NCBI GenBank assembly: GCA_039029355.1
Contig: JBCCGI010000063.1
Span: 1-47,134, forward strand
Origin: JBCCGI01 sp039029355
Lineage (GTDB): Bacteria; Planctomycetota; UBA1135; GCA-002686595
Length of the DNA stretch: 47,134 bases
Direction of reading: 5' to 3'
Shown here: positions 16,053 to 25,299 of the stretch, one piece after another
How positions within the stretch are numbered: the first letter of the stretch is position 1
Layout: the number at the start of each line of letters is the position of its first letter
Translations under genes and position numbers: made by a program
The notes under the pieces: generated by a model
Database searches by the model: none
Seen by the model: only the letters and a program-made list of their open reading frames with translations
What the model was told of the DNA's origin: nothing

Positions 16053-17237
16053 ATGAAGCCCTTCGTCTACTCCGCTCTCACGACCACGACGCTGCTCGCA
16101 GCGCCCTCTCTCCTCTCCGCCCAAGCGACCACCGGCCAGCCGATGAAGTCGGTGCCCTCGGTCGTCGTCACGCTCGAGAACGTCCAGCCCGGTGCCGGCG
16201 TCTTCCTCACCCCGCCGTGGGTCGGCATCCACGACGGCACCTTCGACTCGTACGACGGCGGCAGCCCCGCCAGCGTGCCGCTGGGCGGCAACGAGATCGA
16301 GGCGCTGGCCGAGGACGGCAACAACGGCCCGATCACCGCGACCTTCGACGTGCTGCAGCCCGGCGCTCCCCAGGTGGGCGCGGCGGTCGGCCCCTCGGGC
16401 CCGCTCGCCCCGGGCCAGCGCGTCAGCTTCACGCTGAACGTCGACCCGCTGCAGAACCGCTACTTCAGCTACGGCTCGATGGTCATCCCGAGCAACGACA
16501 CCTTCATCGCCAACGGCAACCCGCTGGCCCACCAGCTCTTTGACGCCACCGGCGCCTTTGTGGGGCAGAGCTTTATCGTCTCCGGCGACGAGACCAACGA
16601 CGCCGGCACCGAGGTGAACGACGAGATCGCGGGCAACGTGGCGTTCCTCGCCCAGCCCGGCCCGAACATCGGCGTGACCGAGTCCCTGCCGGTCACGACG
16701 CCGAGCGGCGGCTTCGCCGCGCCCGGCACGCTGATGTTCCCGAACGGCGTCCTGAACCACCCCGGGTTCATGAACGCGGACTTCAACGACGCTGACGACC
16801 GGCTTCTGAAGGTCAGCTTCCGCTACGTCGACCTCGGCATGACCACGGCCTTCCAGGCCACGCTCAGCAACGACCAGGAAGTCCAGGCCGACGTCGTCGA
16901 CAGCGGCGCCAGCGGCATGGCCCTGCTGCGCTCGCGCGGCGCCATCAACCTGGGTGTGATGGCGAGCACCGAAGGCCTCTCGGGCCCGATCACGATGGCG
17001 CACCTGCACCTCGCGCAGGCGGGCTTCAACGGCGACGTCATCGTCGACCTGGGCGCCGGCATCATGGGCGACGACGTGCGCTTCATGGTCACCGCGGCCG
17101 ACCTGACCGGCCCGATGGCGGGCGCGTCGTTCGTCGACTTCCTGAACGAGGTCGCGGCGGGCAACGTCTACATCAACATCCACACGGCGCAGTTCCCGGC
17201 CGGCGAGCTGCGCGGGCAGGTCACGCTCAGCAAGTAG
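16053..17237 (+). CDS. Secreted spondin-domain + CHRD-domain protein
   Basis: 394 residues from ATG 16053, opening with a signal peptide (MKPFVYSALTTTTLLAAPSLLSAQA). Residues about 35-240 resemble the bacterial spondin_N domain: VVVTLENVQPG, a tryptophan-containing early strand, GSPASVPL and EALAEDGNNGPIT, then the SYGSMVIPSNDTFIAN core. Residues about 270-394 are a CHRD domain: FQATLSNDQEV, TMAHLHLAQAGFNG, then NVYINIHTAQFPAGELRGQV at the end. Both domains occur in extracellular proteins. The role is probably matrix or surface; no enzyme motif is seen. It lacks the C-terminal module found in five neighbours. A hairpin terminator follows. Confidence 0.85.
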   Translation: MKPFVYSALTTTTLLAAPSLLSAQATTGQPMKSVPSVVVTLENVQPGAGVFLTPPWVGIHDGTFDSYDGGSPASVPLGGNEIEALAEDGNNGPITATFDVLQPGAPQVGAAVGPSGPLAPGQRVSFTLNVDPLQNRYFSYGSMVIPSNDTFIANGNPLAHQLFDATGAFVGQSFIVSGDETNDAGTEVNDEIAGNVAFLAQPGPNIGVTESLPVTTPSGGFAAPGTLMFPNGVLNHPGFMNADFNDADDRLLKVSFRYVDLGMTTAFQATLSNDQEVQADVVDSGASGMALLRSRGAINLGVMASTEGLSGPITMAHLHLAQAGFNGDVIVDLGAGIMGDDVRFMVTAADLTGPMAGASFVDFLNEVAAGNVYINIHTAQFPAGELRGQVTLSK

Positions 17238-17266
17238 CGCGCCGGATACCCCCAGCGCGACAGGAA

Positions 17267-17302
17267 GCGCGCCGGATGCCGCCAAGGCGGGGTCCGGTGC
17301 GC
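17267..17302 (+). terminator. GC-rich hairpin terminator
   Basis: GCGCGCCGGATGCCGCC (17267-17283) faces GGCGGGGTCCGGTGCGC (17286-17302): 17-base arms with a few mismatches, followed by GTTTCGCGTTT. A partial direct copy of the left arm (GCGCGCCGGAT) lies just upstream at 17238. Confidence 0.6.
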
Positions 17303-17370
17303 GTTTCGCGTTTCCGCGGGGGCGTCTCCCGGTAGGCTCGACCACGCTCCGCGCTCCCGCTCCCCAACCC

Positions 17371-18747
17371 ATGTCGAATCCCAAGCTCCTCGCGCTCCTG
17401 CTCGCCGGCGTGCTGTGCCCCTCGTCGCTCGCGGCTCAGGATTGCTCCCAGACCTCGACCGGCTTCGTCCCGCTGAACGACCTCGGGACGAACCTCTACC
17501 AGGGCGTCTCCGGCGGCCTGTACCCCGGCGGCGTCAACATGGCACCGGCGGCGCACCACGCTGCGGGCCTCGCGCAGGCGGGCCAGATCCAACCGCTCGA
17601 CGCGCGGGGAGCGCCGGACCCGGGCGGCAGGATCGGGTTCCTTTCGATCGGCATGTCCAACGGCGTCGTCGAGTTCGACGCGTTCCTGCAGCAGGCGGCG
17701 GGCGACGCGCTGAAGGACCCGAGCGTGGTGCCGGTGAACGGCTGCAGCCCCGGCGCCGTCGCCTCGATCATCAAGGACCCCGCGGCGCCCTACTGGACCC
17801 TGGTGGCGGCCGCGCTCGCCCAGGCGAACGTCACCGCCGAGCAGGTCCAGGTGGTGTGGATCAAGGAAGCCAACCCGGCTCCTACCGAGACCTTCCTGCC
17901 CTACGCCGAGGGGCTGCGCGACGACCTGCGCGGTGTCTGCCAGACGCTCCACGGGCTCTTCCCAAACACCAAGCTCGCCTACTTCGCGTCGCGCATCTAC
18001 GGCGGCTACTCGAGCGACGCGCTCAACCCCGAGCCCTACGCCTACTGGCAGGGCTTCGCGGTGAAGTGGCTGATCGAGCAGCAGATCGAGGGCGACCCGG
18101 GGCTCAACTTCGATCCGGGTCAGGGCCCGGTCGAGTCGGCCTGGCTGGGGTGGGGCACCTACAACTGGGCCGACGGCCTCAACCCGCGCAGCGACGGGCT
18201 CACCTGGGAGTGCAGCGACTTCGACGACGGCACGCACCCGACGCTCGTCGGCGGCGGGTTGAAGGTCGCGCAGCTCCTCAAGGACTTCCTGCACACCGAC
18301 GCGACCGCGAAGGTGTGGTACCTCGCGAGCCCGACGACGGTGTGCCCGGTGCAGGCGACGGTGGAGCCCTACGGCACCGCCTTCGGGGGGCCGAACGGAG
18401 TGGCGCAGCTGGTGCTGAGCGACCTCGCCACCGTGCCGACCGTCAAGGGCCTCTTCGCCCACGTCTGGAACGCGCCCACGGGCGCGGTCGGCGGCTTCGT
18501 GCTGGGGGTGCAACCGTTCCCCGACGGGTTGATCCCGGTCTTCGGGGGCTCGCTGCTCGTCGACCCGCTGCTGGTGTCGGTCGCGGTCACCGACGCGAAC
18601 GGCAAGGCGAGCCTGCCGCTGGGCGCGATGCCCGACGACCCGGGCTTGTGCGGGGTGAGCGTGTACGTGCAGGCGGCGGTGCAGGACGCGGACTCGGCGC
18701 TTGGGTACGACGTGACCGAGGGGCTGAAGGTCACGCTCGGGAGCTGA
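17371..18747 (+). CDS. Secreted SGNH/GDSL-like hydrolase, tentative
   Basis: 458 residues with a signal peptide (MSNPKLLALLLAGVLCPSSLAAQ). FLSIGMSNGV (90-99) sits where SGNH hydrolases have the nucleophile block, and DDGTHPTLVGGGLKVAQLL (about 290) resembles the terminal Asp/His block. NGCSPGA and a WGTYNWADG stretch lie between. The fold call is therefore a guess from block order: Ser96 would be the nucleophile and the Asp-x-x-His near 290 the rest of the triad. The last roughly 130 residues are the recurring C-terminal module, here with VSVYVQAAVQDADSALGYDV at its end. It is likely an extracellular esterase or carbohydrate deacetylase. Confidence 0.65.
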   Translation: MSNPKLLALLLAGVLCPSSLAAQDCSQTSTGFVPLNDLGTNLYQGVSGGLYPGGVNMAPAAHHAAGLAQAGQIQPLDARGAPDPGGRIGFLSIGMSNGVVEFDAFLQQAAGDALKDPSVVPVNGCSPGAVASIIKDPAAPYWTLVAAALAQANVTAEQVQVVWIKEANPAPTETFLPYAEGLRDDLRGVCQTLHGLFPNTKLAYFASRIYGGYSSDALNPEPYAYWQGFAVKWLIEQQIEGDPGLNFDPGQGPVESAWLGWGTYNWADGLNPRSDGLTWECSDFDDGTHPTLVGGGLKVAQLLKDFLHTDATAKVWYLASPTTVCPVQATVEPYGTAFGGPNGVAQLVLSDLATVPTVKGLFAHVWNAPTGAVGGFVLGVQPFPDGLIPVFGGSLLVDPLLVSVAVTDANGKASLPLGAMPDDPGLCGVSVYVQAAVQDADSALGYDVTEGLKVTLGS

Positions 18748-18789
18748 CGCGACCGCGGAGGCCGGCGTCGAGCGCCGCTACGCGCCGGT

Positions 18790-20220
18790 TCAGCGACCGC
18801 CGGCGGCGGCCCGCTCGGACAGGTCGCTCACGTGCTCCAGCACGCGCCGGTGGATGCGTCCGATCAGCGCATCGCTCCACGCGCGCCAGTAGACGCCGGG
18901 GTGCAGGTCGAGCTCGTACCACGTCGTCCCCTCGAGCCGCGTCCGCGTGCCGCCCGCGAGCGGCGTCAGCCGGAACTCGCCGCGCACGCTGCGCAGGGCG
19001 CCGTCGAGGTGGGGCGGGTGGAGGTCCGCGTAGGGGCTCCACTCCTGCATCGAGGGCGGCTGGTCGACGACGTCGAAGGCCAGCCGCCGCGGCGCGTCCC
19101 AGACGGTGATCGGCTCGACGAAGGGGCCGGTCGAGAACTCGCAGTAGCGCACCGCGCCGACGCCCTGGCCCTCGATCCGCGCGCGCACCGGGTAGGCGAT
19201 GCCCAGCCGGAAGGCGAGCGCGCTGGGGGGCGGCAGCTCCGAGAAGCTCACGACGTGCTCCCACACCACCGCGGGCGGCGCGTCGACCTCGACGGCCGTG
19301 TCGACGCGATAGCGGCCGGGATCCTGGATCTGTGCCTCGAAGAGCGCGAGCAGCGGCAGCGCTCCCAGCGCGTAGACCGCCGGCGTCCGGGCCCCGTCCG
19401 CGCCGGCGAGCGGCGCCAGGGCGCGCCCGACCAGCGCCCCGAGCAGCGCCGGCACCAGCGCCAGCGGCGCCGCCATGGCGAGGCACAGCACGCCCTCCAA
19501 GGCGAACAGCAGCAGCGCTCCGCCCGAGATCGCGACCGACAGCGTCGCCACGCCCAGCGTCAGCCCCGTCGAGCGCCGCCCGCGGCGGTTGACGAGGAAC
19601 CCGCCGACCACGCCCATCAGGAACGGCAGCCCGGCGAACAGCGTGGTGCCGTACGAGCCCAGCCAGTACACGCTGACGAGCAGCACGAGCAGCGCCGCGC
19701 CCACCGACACCGCCACGGCCAAAAGCGCCGCCGTGGCTGCGCCGGGGACGATGGGGGCCCGCTCGTGCTCCGCCGCGAGCAGGTCGACCCCGGGCTCCCG
19801 CTCGTCGGTCGGCAGCACGCACAGCACCAGCATCCCGAGGTAGTTCAGGATCGGCACGAAGAACAGCAGCCCGTTCCACGCCGACAGCCCCGCGTCGGCG
19901 GCGCGCCGAAGGCTCATCGACACGCCGATCCAGAGGAACGGCAGCGTCCAGAGGGCGAGCGCGAGCTCCGTCCCTGTGCCCAGCGAGTCCTCCAACCGCG
20001 CGTTCCGCAGCGAGAGGATCGGGTTCAGGTAGTCGAGCGGCGTCCACCAGATCCCCAGCCGGGCGTAGATCACGCCCGCGTCCACGGCGTACTTGAGCAG
20101 CATCAGCCCGAAGCCGGCGAGCGCGTACTCGCGGCGCCCGACCGGCGCGCGGAAGCCGGCGAGGAGCTGGAGCAGCCCGTACGACTCGGCGTCGTGGTTC
20201 GATTCGGCGTCGTGGTTCAT
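18790..20220 (-). CDS. DUF805-SRPBCC fusion membrane protein
   Basis: 476 residues from ATG 20220. The N-terminal part (about 20-145) is DUF805-like (YhaH family): FRAPVGRREYALAGFG, then RRAADAGLSAWNGLLFFVPI with the conserved R-x-x-D-x-G and aromatic. Six or more further helices follow to about residue 310. The C-terminal roughly 150 residues are a soluble SRPBCC (START-like) fold: VDTAVEVDAPPAVVWEHV is the classic first strand and helix, then RARIEGQGVGAVRYCEF, GEFRLTPLAGGTRTRLEG. SRPBCC domains bind hydrophobic ligands, so this may couple a membrane domain to lipid or small-molecule binding. It is convergent with the SGNH-like gene. The extreme N-terminus carries a tandem six-residue duplication. 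Confidence 0.8.
   Translation of the reverse strand: MNHDAESNHDAESYGLLQLLAGFRAPVGRREYALAGFGLMLLKYAVDAGVIYARLGIWWTPLDYLNPILSLRNARLEDSLGTGTELALALWTLPFLWIGVSMSLRRAADAGLSAWNGLLFFVPILNYLGMLVLCVLPTDEREPGVDLLAAEHERAPIVPGAATAALLAVAVSVGAALLVLLVSVYWLGSYGTTLFAGLPFLMGVVGGFLVNRRGRRSTGLTLGVATLSVAISGGALLLFALEGVLCLAMAAPLALVPALLGALVGRALAPLAGADGARTPAVYALGALPLLALFEAQIQDPGRYRVDTAVEVDAPPAVVWEHVVSFSELPPPSALAFRLGIAYPVRARIEGQGVGAVRYCEFSTGPFVEPITVWDAPRRLAFDVVDQPPSMQEWSPYADLHPPHLDGALRSVRGEFRLTPLAGGTRTRLEGTTWYELDLHPGVYWRAWSDALIGRIHRRVLEHVSDLSERAAAGGR
20183..20218 (-). repeat. 18-bp tandem duplication in a start region
   Basis: GACTCGGCGTCGTGGTTC (20183-20200) is followed directly by a copy with one change (20201-20218). 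It lies immediately after the start codon of the DUF805-SRPBCC gene and encodes NHDAES twice. Copy number could vary without breaking the frame. Confidence 0.85.
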
Positions 20221-20348
20221 GGACGGGGGCGGCCGACTCGAGTCTAGCGACTCGTCCCCTCGTCCGCGCGAGGGGACCCGTGCGAGTTTCGCGACCGCGC
20301 CGGGCCGTGACGGCGACGTGACTCGGGGGTCGAGCTCGCGCTGGCAAG

Positions 20349-21689
20349 ATGAAGCTCATGAAGAGCACGCTCGTCCTAGCGTTCCTCCTAGCGCTCCCAC
20401 AGGACACGCCGGATCCCGCTCCCGCCTCTCCGCCGCCGGACCGCTACGACGACCAGCACGACGCGCTGCTCTTTCGCGCCTGGGGCGGGACGGAATCGCC
20501 GGGGTCGGACAGCGCCGCCGGGCCCCGCGAGCCGCGGCTGGAGCGACAGCCGGCCCCCCTGCGTCCTCGCGACTGGATCGTCTTCGACGCGCCGGCGGGT
20601 ACGGACGGCGACCCGTTCGTGCTCCAGCACATCGTCCACCAGGAGCCCTTCCCCGAGGCGGACGAGGCGCAGCGCGCGACGATGCCGGAACGCGCCCCTC
20701 TGGCCGGCGGGTTCTCGCACGCTCGGACGCACCTCGACTCCGAGGTGGACGAGGTGCGTTTCCTCCGGGCTCCGGGCGCGAGCGCGGTCTTCGTCAACGG
20801 GGAGCCGTTCGTGGGCGACCCCGACCGCCGCGGGTGGCTGGGTGTCCCCGTGTCGCTGCGGACCGGGCGCAACACGCTCGTGGTCGCCGGGGTTCGCGGT
20901 GGCTTCGAGCTCGAGCTCTGGAAGCCCGTGACCCGAACGGTGATCGCCTCGTGGGCCGTCCAGGCCCCCGGCGGGGAGCGTCGGCTGCGCCCGCTCGACC
21001 TGCTCCACGTCCCGGTGTTCAACGCCGCCATCGCACCCGCGGACGGCATCCACTTCCACTACGGCGACGCCGCGACCGCGGGCGAGCTCTCGCGGATCGA
21101 CGAGTGGTCCGACGGAGGCTTCGCGCCACCCTTGGCCATCGTCCCGCGCAGCCTCCCGCTCCTCGGCGCGCCGCTCTCCTCCGACCCCGAAGTACGGCTC
21201 CCGGTGGCGGCCTTTCACGGCGCGGACCGACATGCGGACCGCCGGCTTCTGTCGCTCGCCGCGACCGGACCTCGGCCCCGGTGGCCGGTGGCGCAGGCGC
21301 GGGCTTGGCCCGCGGTTCCACAGGGGTCGAGCCGCGGTGCGCTGGTGGTGGAGGGAGGCGGCGAGCTCCACCTCGAGGCCCTCGCCGCGGCGCGCTACTT
21401 TCAGCAGAGGCTCTGGGAGCGGGGCGGAGAGCTCCTCCCGCTGCTGTCGCAGGCCCGGCTGGAAGCAGGGGAGTCACACCTCCAGAACCGCGACTGGATC
21501 GTCCGCTTCGGACGCCTCGACGGAGGCGAGCCCGGCCTTCTGTGGGCCGGCCCGGAGCCGGCCGCCGAGGGAAGCCCCGCGACCTTCGCCCTGCGCGCCA
21601 GCGATCCGCTCGGCATGCGGCTGAGCTACGTGATCGATCCGTTCTTCCGCGGCCTCGATGCGGGCGGGGAGTCGTGGTCCGCTCGGTGA
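20349..21689 (+). CDS. Exported protein of unknown function
   Basis: 446 residues from ATG 20349 (a second ATG at 20358 is in frame). MKLMKSTLVLAFLLALPQDT is a signal peptide, followed by a Pro/Ala-rich linker to about residue 60. The mature part is all-beta in appearance. A motif FLRAPGASAVFVNGEPFVGDPDR near 140-165 resembles galactose-binding-type jelly rolls that begin with a 'VNG' strand and then 'GRNTLVVAG'. I recognise no enzyme motif. It is divergent from the DUF805-SRPBCC gene (128-bp gap) and is followed by a hairpin. Confidence 0.65.
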   Translation: MKLMKSTLVLAFLLALPQDTPDPAPASPPPDRYDDQHDALLFRAWGGTESPGSDSAAGPREPRLERQPAPLRPRDWIVFDAPAGTDGDPFVLQHIVHQEPFPEADEAQRATMPERAPLAGGFSHARTHLDSEVDEVRFLRAPGASAVFVNGEPFVGDPDRRGWLGVPVSLRTGRNTLVVAGVRGGFELELWKPVTRTVIASWAVQAPGGERRLRPLDLLHVPVFNAAIAPADGIHFHYGDAATAGELSRIDEWSDGGFAPPLAIVPRSLPLLGAPLSSDPEVRLPVAAFHGADRHADRRLLSLAATGPRPRWPVAQARAWPAVPQGSSRGALVVEGGGELHLEALAAARYFQQRLWERGGELLPLLSQARLEAGESHLQNRDWIVRFGRLDGGEPGLLWAGPEPAAEGSPATFALRASDPLGMRLSYVIDPFFRGLDAGGESWSAR

Positions 21690-21719
21690 CGCGGCCCGCG
21701 GAGCCGGGCGCCCGCCGAG

Positions 21720-21759
21720 CCGGCCGGGTCGGGACGCGTAGCACCGACCCGCCGGCCGG
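21720..21759 (+). terminator. Hairpin after the exported protein
   Basis: CCGGCCGGGTCGG (21720-21732) faces CCGACCCGCCGGCCGG (21744-21759) with an 11-base loop and a small bulge. There is no T tract. It lies between the stop at 21689 and the MFS gene start at 21802. Confidence 0.5.
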
Positions 21760-21801
21760 TGCCCGCACCCGGTGAGACCCCCGAACCCGTAGAGTGTCGC
21801 C

Positions 21802-23067
21802 ATGCCGACGCTAACCGGGAGCCGCAGGGCCCGCACCGCCGCGCTCTGCGCGCTCTACTGCGCCCAGGGCATGCCCTGGGGCTTCGTGACGATCACGCTG
21901 CTCTCCTACCTCGGCGACCGCGGAGTCGGGTTGGAGCAGGCCGCCGAGATCACCGCCCTCGCGACGCTCCCTTGGTCCTTCAAGGTCGTGTGGGGGGTCC
22001 TGATCGATCGCTTCACCTTCCGCGCGATGGGCAGGCGACGCCCCTGGGTGCTGCTCGCCCAGCTGGCGATGGGCGTGACGCTGCTGTCGATGATCCTGAT
22101 CGACGACCTGTCGTCCGACGTGCAGCTCTTGGCCTGGATGGTGTTCGTTCACAACTGCTTCGTGTCGCTGCAGGACGTGTCGTCGGACGCCCTCGCGGTC
22201 GAGGTGCTCGCCGACGACGAGCGCGGCCGCGTCAACGGGATGATGTGGGCCTCGGCCTTCCTCGGCGAGGCGATCGGCGGGGCGGGGATGGGGACGGTGC
22301 TGGCGCACTTCGGCGTGCAGGCGGCGTTCGTGGTGCAGGTCAGCGTGCTGCTGGCGATCGCGTGCTTTCCGCTGTTCCTCTTGGAGCGCTCCGGCGAGCG
22401 CCTCCTGCCGTGGAGCAAGGGCGAGGCGCAGCTCGGCGAGGAGGAGCAATCCACCGCCGGCGTCCTCGCGCTCGCCCGCGCCCTGCTGCGCGCCTTCCGC
22501 TCGCCGGCCGCGATCGTCGGCGTGCTCTTCGCGATGGCGAACAACGTCGCGATCGGGATGCTGGTCACGTCGAACCCGGTGTTCTTCACCCAGGAGCTTG
22601 GGTGGAGCCAGGAGCGCTACAGCCAGCTCGCCGGCGGCGCCGGCGCGGGCGCGGGCGTGCTGGGGGCGCTGCTCGGCGGATTCCTGGTCGATCGGTTGGG
22701 CGTGCGCATCCTGGTGTCGCTGGCCGGTGTGCTGATCGCGGGCCTCTGCTTCGGGATGGGAGCGTCCGAGGAGCTGCGCCTCACCAGCGGCTTCGCCGTG
22801 ACCTTCTTCCTGGGCGCGACCTTCCTGATCTCCGCCCAGACCGTCTCGGGCTTCTCGCTCTTCATGCGCCTGTCGGTCGCGGCGGTCGCGGGGACGCAGT
22901 TCACGCTCTTCATGGCGGCGTCGAACTTCGCGCGGGTGTTCGCGGCGAAGCTGGTGGGGACGCTGGGCGAGAACGGATACGCGGCGATCTACTTCGCGAT
23001 GGGGGGCTCGATGTTGCTCTCCCTACCGCTCCTGCTGGTCATTCCGCAGGCGGCGCGGAGGCGGTAG
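21802..23067 (+). CDS. MFS transporter, AmpG/acetyl-CoA-transporter-like
   Basis: 421 residues with about 12 hydrophobic helices. The opening LCALYCAQGMPWGFVTITLL, LPWSFKVVWGVLIDRF (the loop 2-3 region with D-R) and VSLQDVSSDALAVE in helix 4 match the AmpG/SLC33 branch of the major facilitator superfamily. In enterobacteria AmpG imports anhydromuropeptides for wall recycling; related proteins carry other acylated or sugar substrates. No recycling genes (ampD, nagZ, murein amidases) are nearby, so the substrate is open. It appears to be a single-gene unit, with a 143-bp gap to the next gene. Confidence 0.85.
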   Translation: MPTLTGSRRARTAALCALYCAQGMPWGFVTITLLSYLGDRGVGLEQAAEITALATLPWSFKVVWGVLIDRFTFRAMGRRRPWVLLAQLAMGVTLLSMILIDDLSSDVQLLAWMVFVHNCFVSLQDVSSDALAVEVLADDERGRVNGMMWASAFLGEAIGGAGMGTVLAHFGVQAAFVVQVSVLLAIACFPLFLLERSGERLLPWSKGEAQLGEEEQSTAGVLALARALLRAFRSPAAIVGVLFAMANNVAIGMLVTSNPVFFTQELGWSQERYSQLAGGAGAGAGVLGALLGGFLVDRLGVRILVSLAGVLIAGLCFGMGASEELRLTSGFAVTFFLGATFLISAQTVSGFSLFMRLSVAAVAGTQFTLFMAASNFARVFAAKLVGTLGENGYAAIYFAMGGSMLLSLPLLLVIPQAARRR

Positions 23068-23210
23068 ACGGTCCGGCACGCGCATCCTGTTTGCCTCGAC
23101 CGCGAATGGGGGCGTGGCTTCGGAGTACGTAGGATGATGAAGCTCGGAGAGGAGAGGCGAAGCGCGATCTTCCCTCCCCCCGAGGCAGGCTCCCAACGCG
23201 CTCGCTACCG

Positions 23211-25029
23211 ATGCTCGAGTTCCTAACGCTCCTGGTCCCGGCTCCCCCGCCCCCGATAGAACTCGTCGTGGCGCCCTCCTTGGAGGAAGACGCGGCGACG
23301 CTGGTGGCGCGCCTGCTGCTCGAGCGCGACCGAGCGTCCACCGCCGACATCGAGGCGCTCGGCAAGCATGCGGACGCCACGGCTTGGTCGGGGCTGCGGA
23401 AGCTGATCCCGCTGCTGTCGCGCGAGTCGCGGCTTGAAGCCGGGTTCGAGGCGCTGAGGCACTTCGGAGGCACCGAGCTCGCGCCCGACGTGGTCGCCTT
23501 CGTGGCCGAGCAGGTCTTCACGCGCGACGAGGCCCGGCGCGAGGCCGCGGCCTGGTGCTTGCTCGAGTTCCGTGCCATCGCACAGTCGGAACTGCGCCGG
23601 GTGGTCGACCGCTCCAAGGACGCGGCCTGCCGCGCCATCGCGCTGCAGGGTCTCCTGCGCGCGCTCGAGCGCGAGCGAACGCCCGAGGCGCTCGAGCTGG
23701 TGCTCGAGCACGCGAGGATCGGCGTGACCGCCAGGCGTCCGCGCCTGCACGACCTGTTCCTGAACTTCGAGGGGCCTGAGCACGACCGGGTCTTCGAGCG
23801 TGCGCTGCGGCGGAAGAGCCTCTCGCCGTTCCTCAAGACCATCGTGATCGACGCGCTCTCCAAGCGGCAGGGGATCGACGAGAGCGCCGCCAAGGTGCTG
23901 CAAGCGGCCCTGCGTGCCAAGCACCCCTCGGTGGAGTACACGGCTCTCCGCTGGCTCTTGGCGCCCGCGGGACCCCACCCGATCGACTACCGCAGCGAGG
24001 TGGGGCTGCTCACCCGCTCGCGCGATCCCTCGGTGCGACGTGCCGCGCTGATCGCGCTCGGTCGCATCCGCCGGGTCGAAGAGGAGCCCGAAGCCCGGCT
24101 GAAGGCGCTGCGCAAGCACGCCCGGTCCAAGCAGCCGGCCGAGCGTCAGGCGGCCGCGGTGCTGCTGGCGCAGGAGGGGTCCGACGAGGCGGCTGCGGTC
24201 CTGCACGCGCTCTTGACGGACGCGAACCGCACCGTGGCCACCGAGGCCCTGTTCGCCGTGGGCCACATGCGGCGCAAGCACTCGATCCCGTTGCTGATCG
24301 ACCTGTTGGAAGGGGCCACCGGGCAGCCCCGTCACGACGTTCCGGCCGTGCTGCGCTCGCTGACCGGCTTGGACCACGGCCTGACGGCGAGCCGCTGGCT
24401 CGGCTGGTGGAGGGACGAAGGCGAGGCCTTTGAGCTGCCGCTGGTCGGCGAGGTGCGCGAAGCCGAGGAGAAGCGCGCTCGGAGGCGCGACGCGGGGGCA
24501 TCCCAGGCGGCGTTCTACGGCTTGCCGGTGGTCAGCGAACGCGTCGCGTTCGTGCTCGACGTCAGCGGGTCGATGGACACGGAGGTCGCGGACGGCGAGA
24601 CGCGCCTCGAAGTGGCCCAACGCGAGCTGCGCGGCGTGCTGGAGCGCCTGGCCGCCGACACGCTGGTGAACGTCGTGTTCTTCTCGACTCAGGTTCAGGC
24701 CTGGCGCGAGGAGCTGGTGCCTCTGAACCCGGCCTCGCGCGCCGAGCTCGACGCCTTCATCGCCGACCAGAAGCCGCGCGGGCTGACGAACCTCCACGAC
24801 GCGCTCGCAACCGCGCTCTCCGATCGAGGCGTCGACACGCTCTACCTCCTGACCGACGGCAAGCCCCAGGGCGGCGCGACCGCGTCCCCCGAAGCAGATC
24901 CTGCACGAGGTCGAGCGTTGGAACTCGACCGCGCACATCGTCATCCACGGCATCGCGGTGGGGCAGGAGAACGAACTGATCCGCGACCTGGCCGCGGCGA
25001 CCGGCGGCGAGTATCAGCTCGCCGACTAG
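23211..25029 (+). CDS. HEAT-repeat + VWA-domain protein, apparent frameshift
   Basis: Residues 1-410 are helical HEAT-like repeats (for example RSRDPSVRRAALIALGRI and NRTVATEALFAVGHM). VSERVAFVLDVSGSMD (about 442-457) opens a von Willebrand A domain with an intact MIDAS: D-x-S-x-S, then LTNLHDAL, then LLTDGKPQ. Within C5 at 24886-24890 the frame breaks: downstream sense continues one frame over (PKQILHEVERWNSTAHIVIH, then GIAVGQENELIRDLAAATGG) to TAG 25027-25029. Removing one C restores a 605-residue protein. The uncorrected frame runs to 25292 as arginine-rich nonsense. The N-terminus (MLEFLTLLVPAPPPP) may be a weak signal. It probably forms a metal-dependent protein-binding scaffold. The break may be a sequencing error. 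Confidence 0.8.
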
Positions 25030-25299
25030 CGGACACGGCCGTCCCACCGCCGAGCCGCGCGGCGGTCGTGTCGCCAAGGCCCGCCGAGGCGCTCGTGGAC
25101 CTGATCTGCGGTGCGGAGGGAGTTCCAAGCCGGCTGCGATCGAGGCACCGGCGCCACGCCTTGCCGCCTCCCGGCACGCCCGGTAACGTCGGCTTCCCTG
25201 TGCCGCTGGCGGCGCGGCTGGAGCTCTCGGGAGCTACCCCCGACCTCCGCGCACGAGCGCCAACGGCTGTGTCTCGCTACGGGAGTCGCTGAGGTCGCC

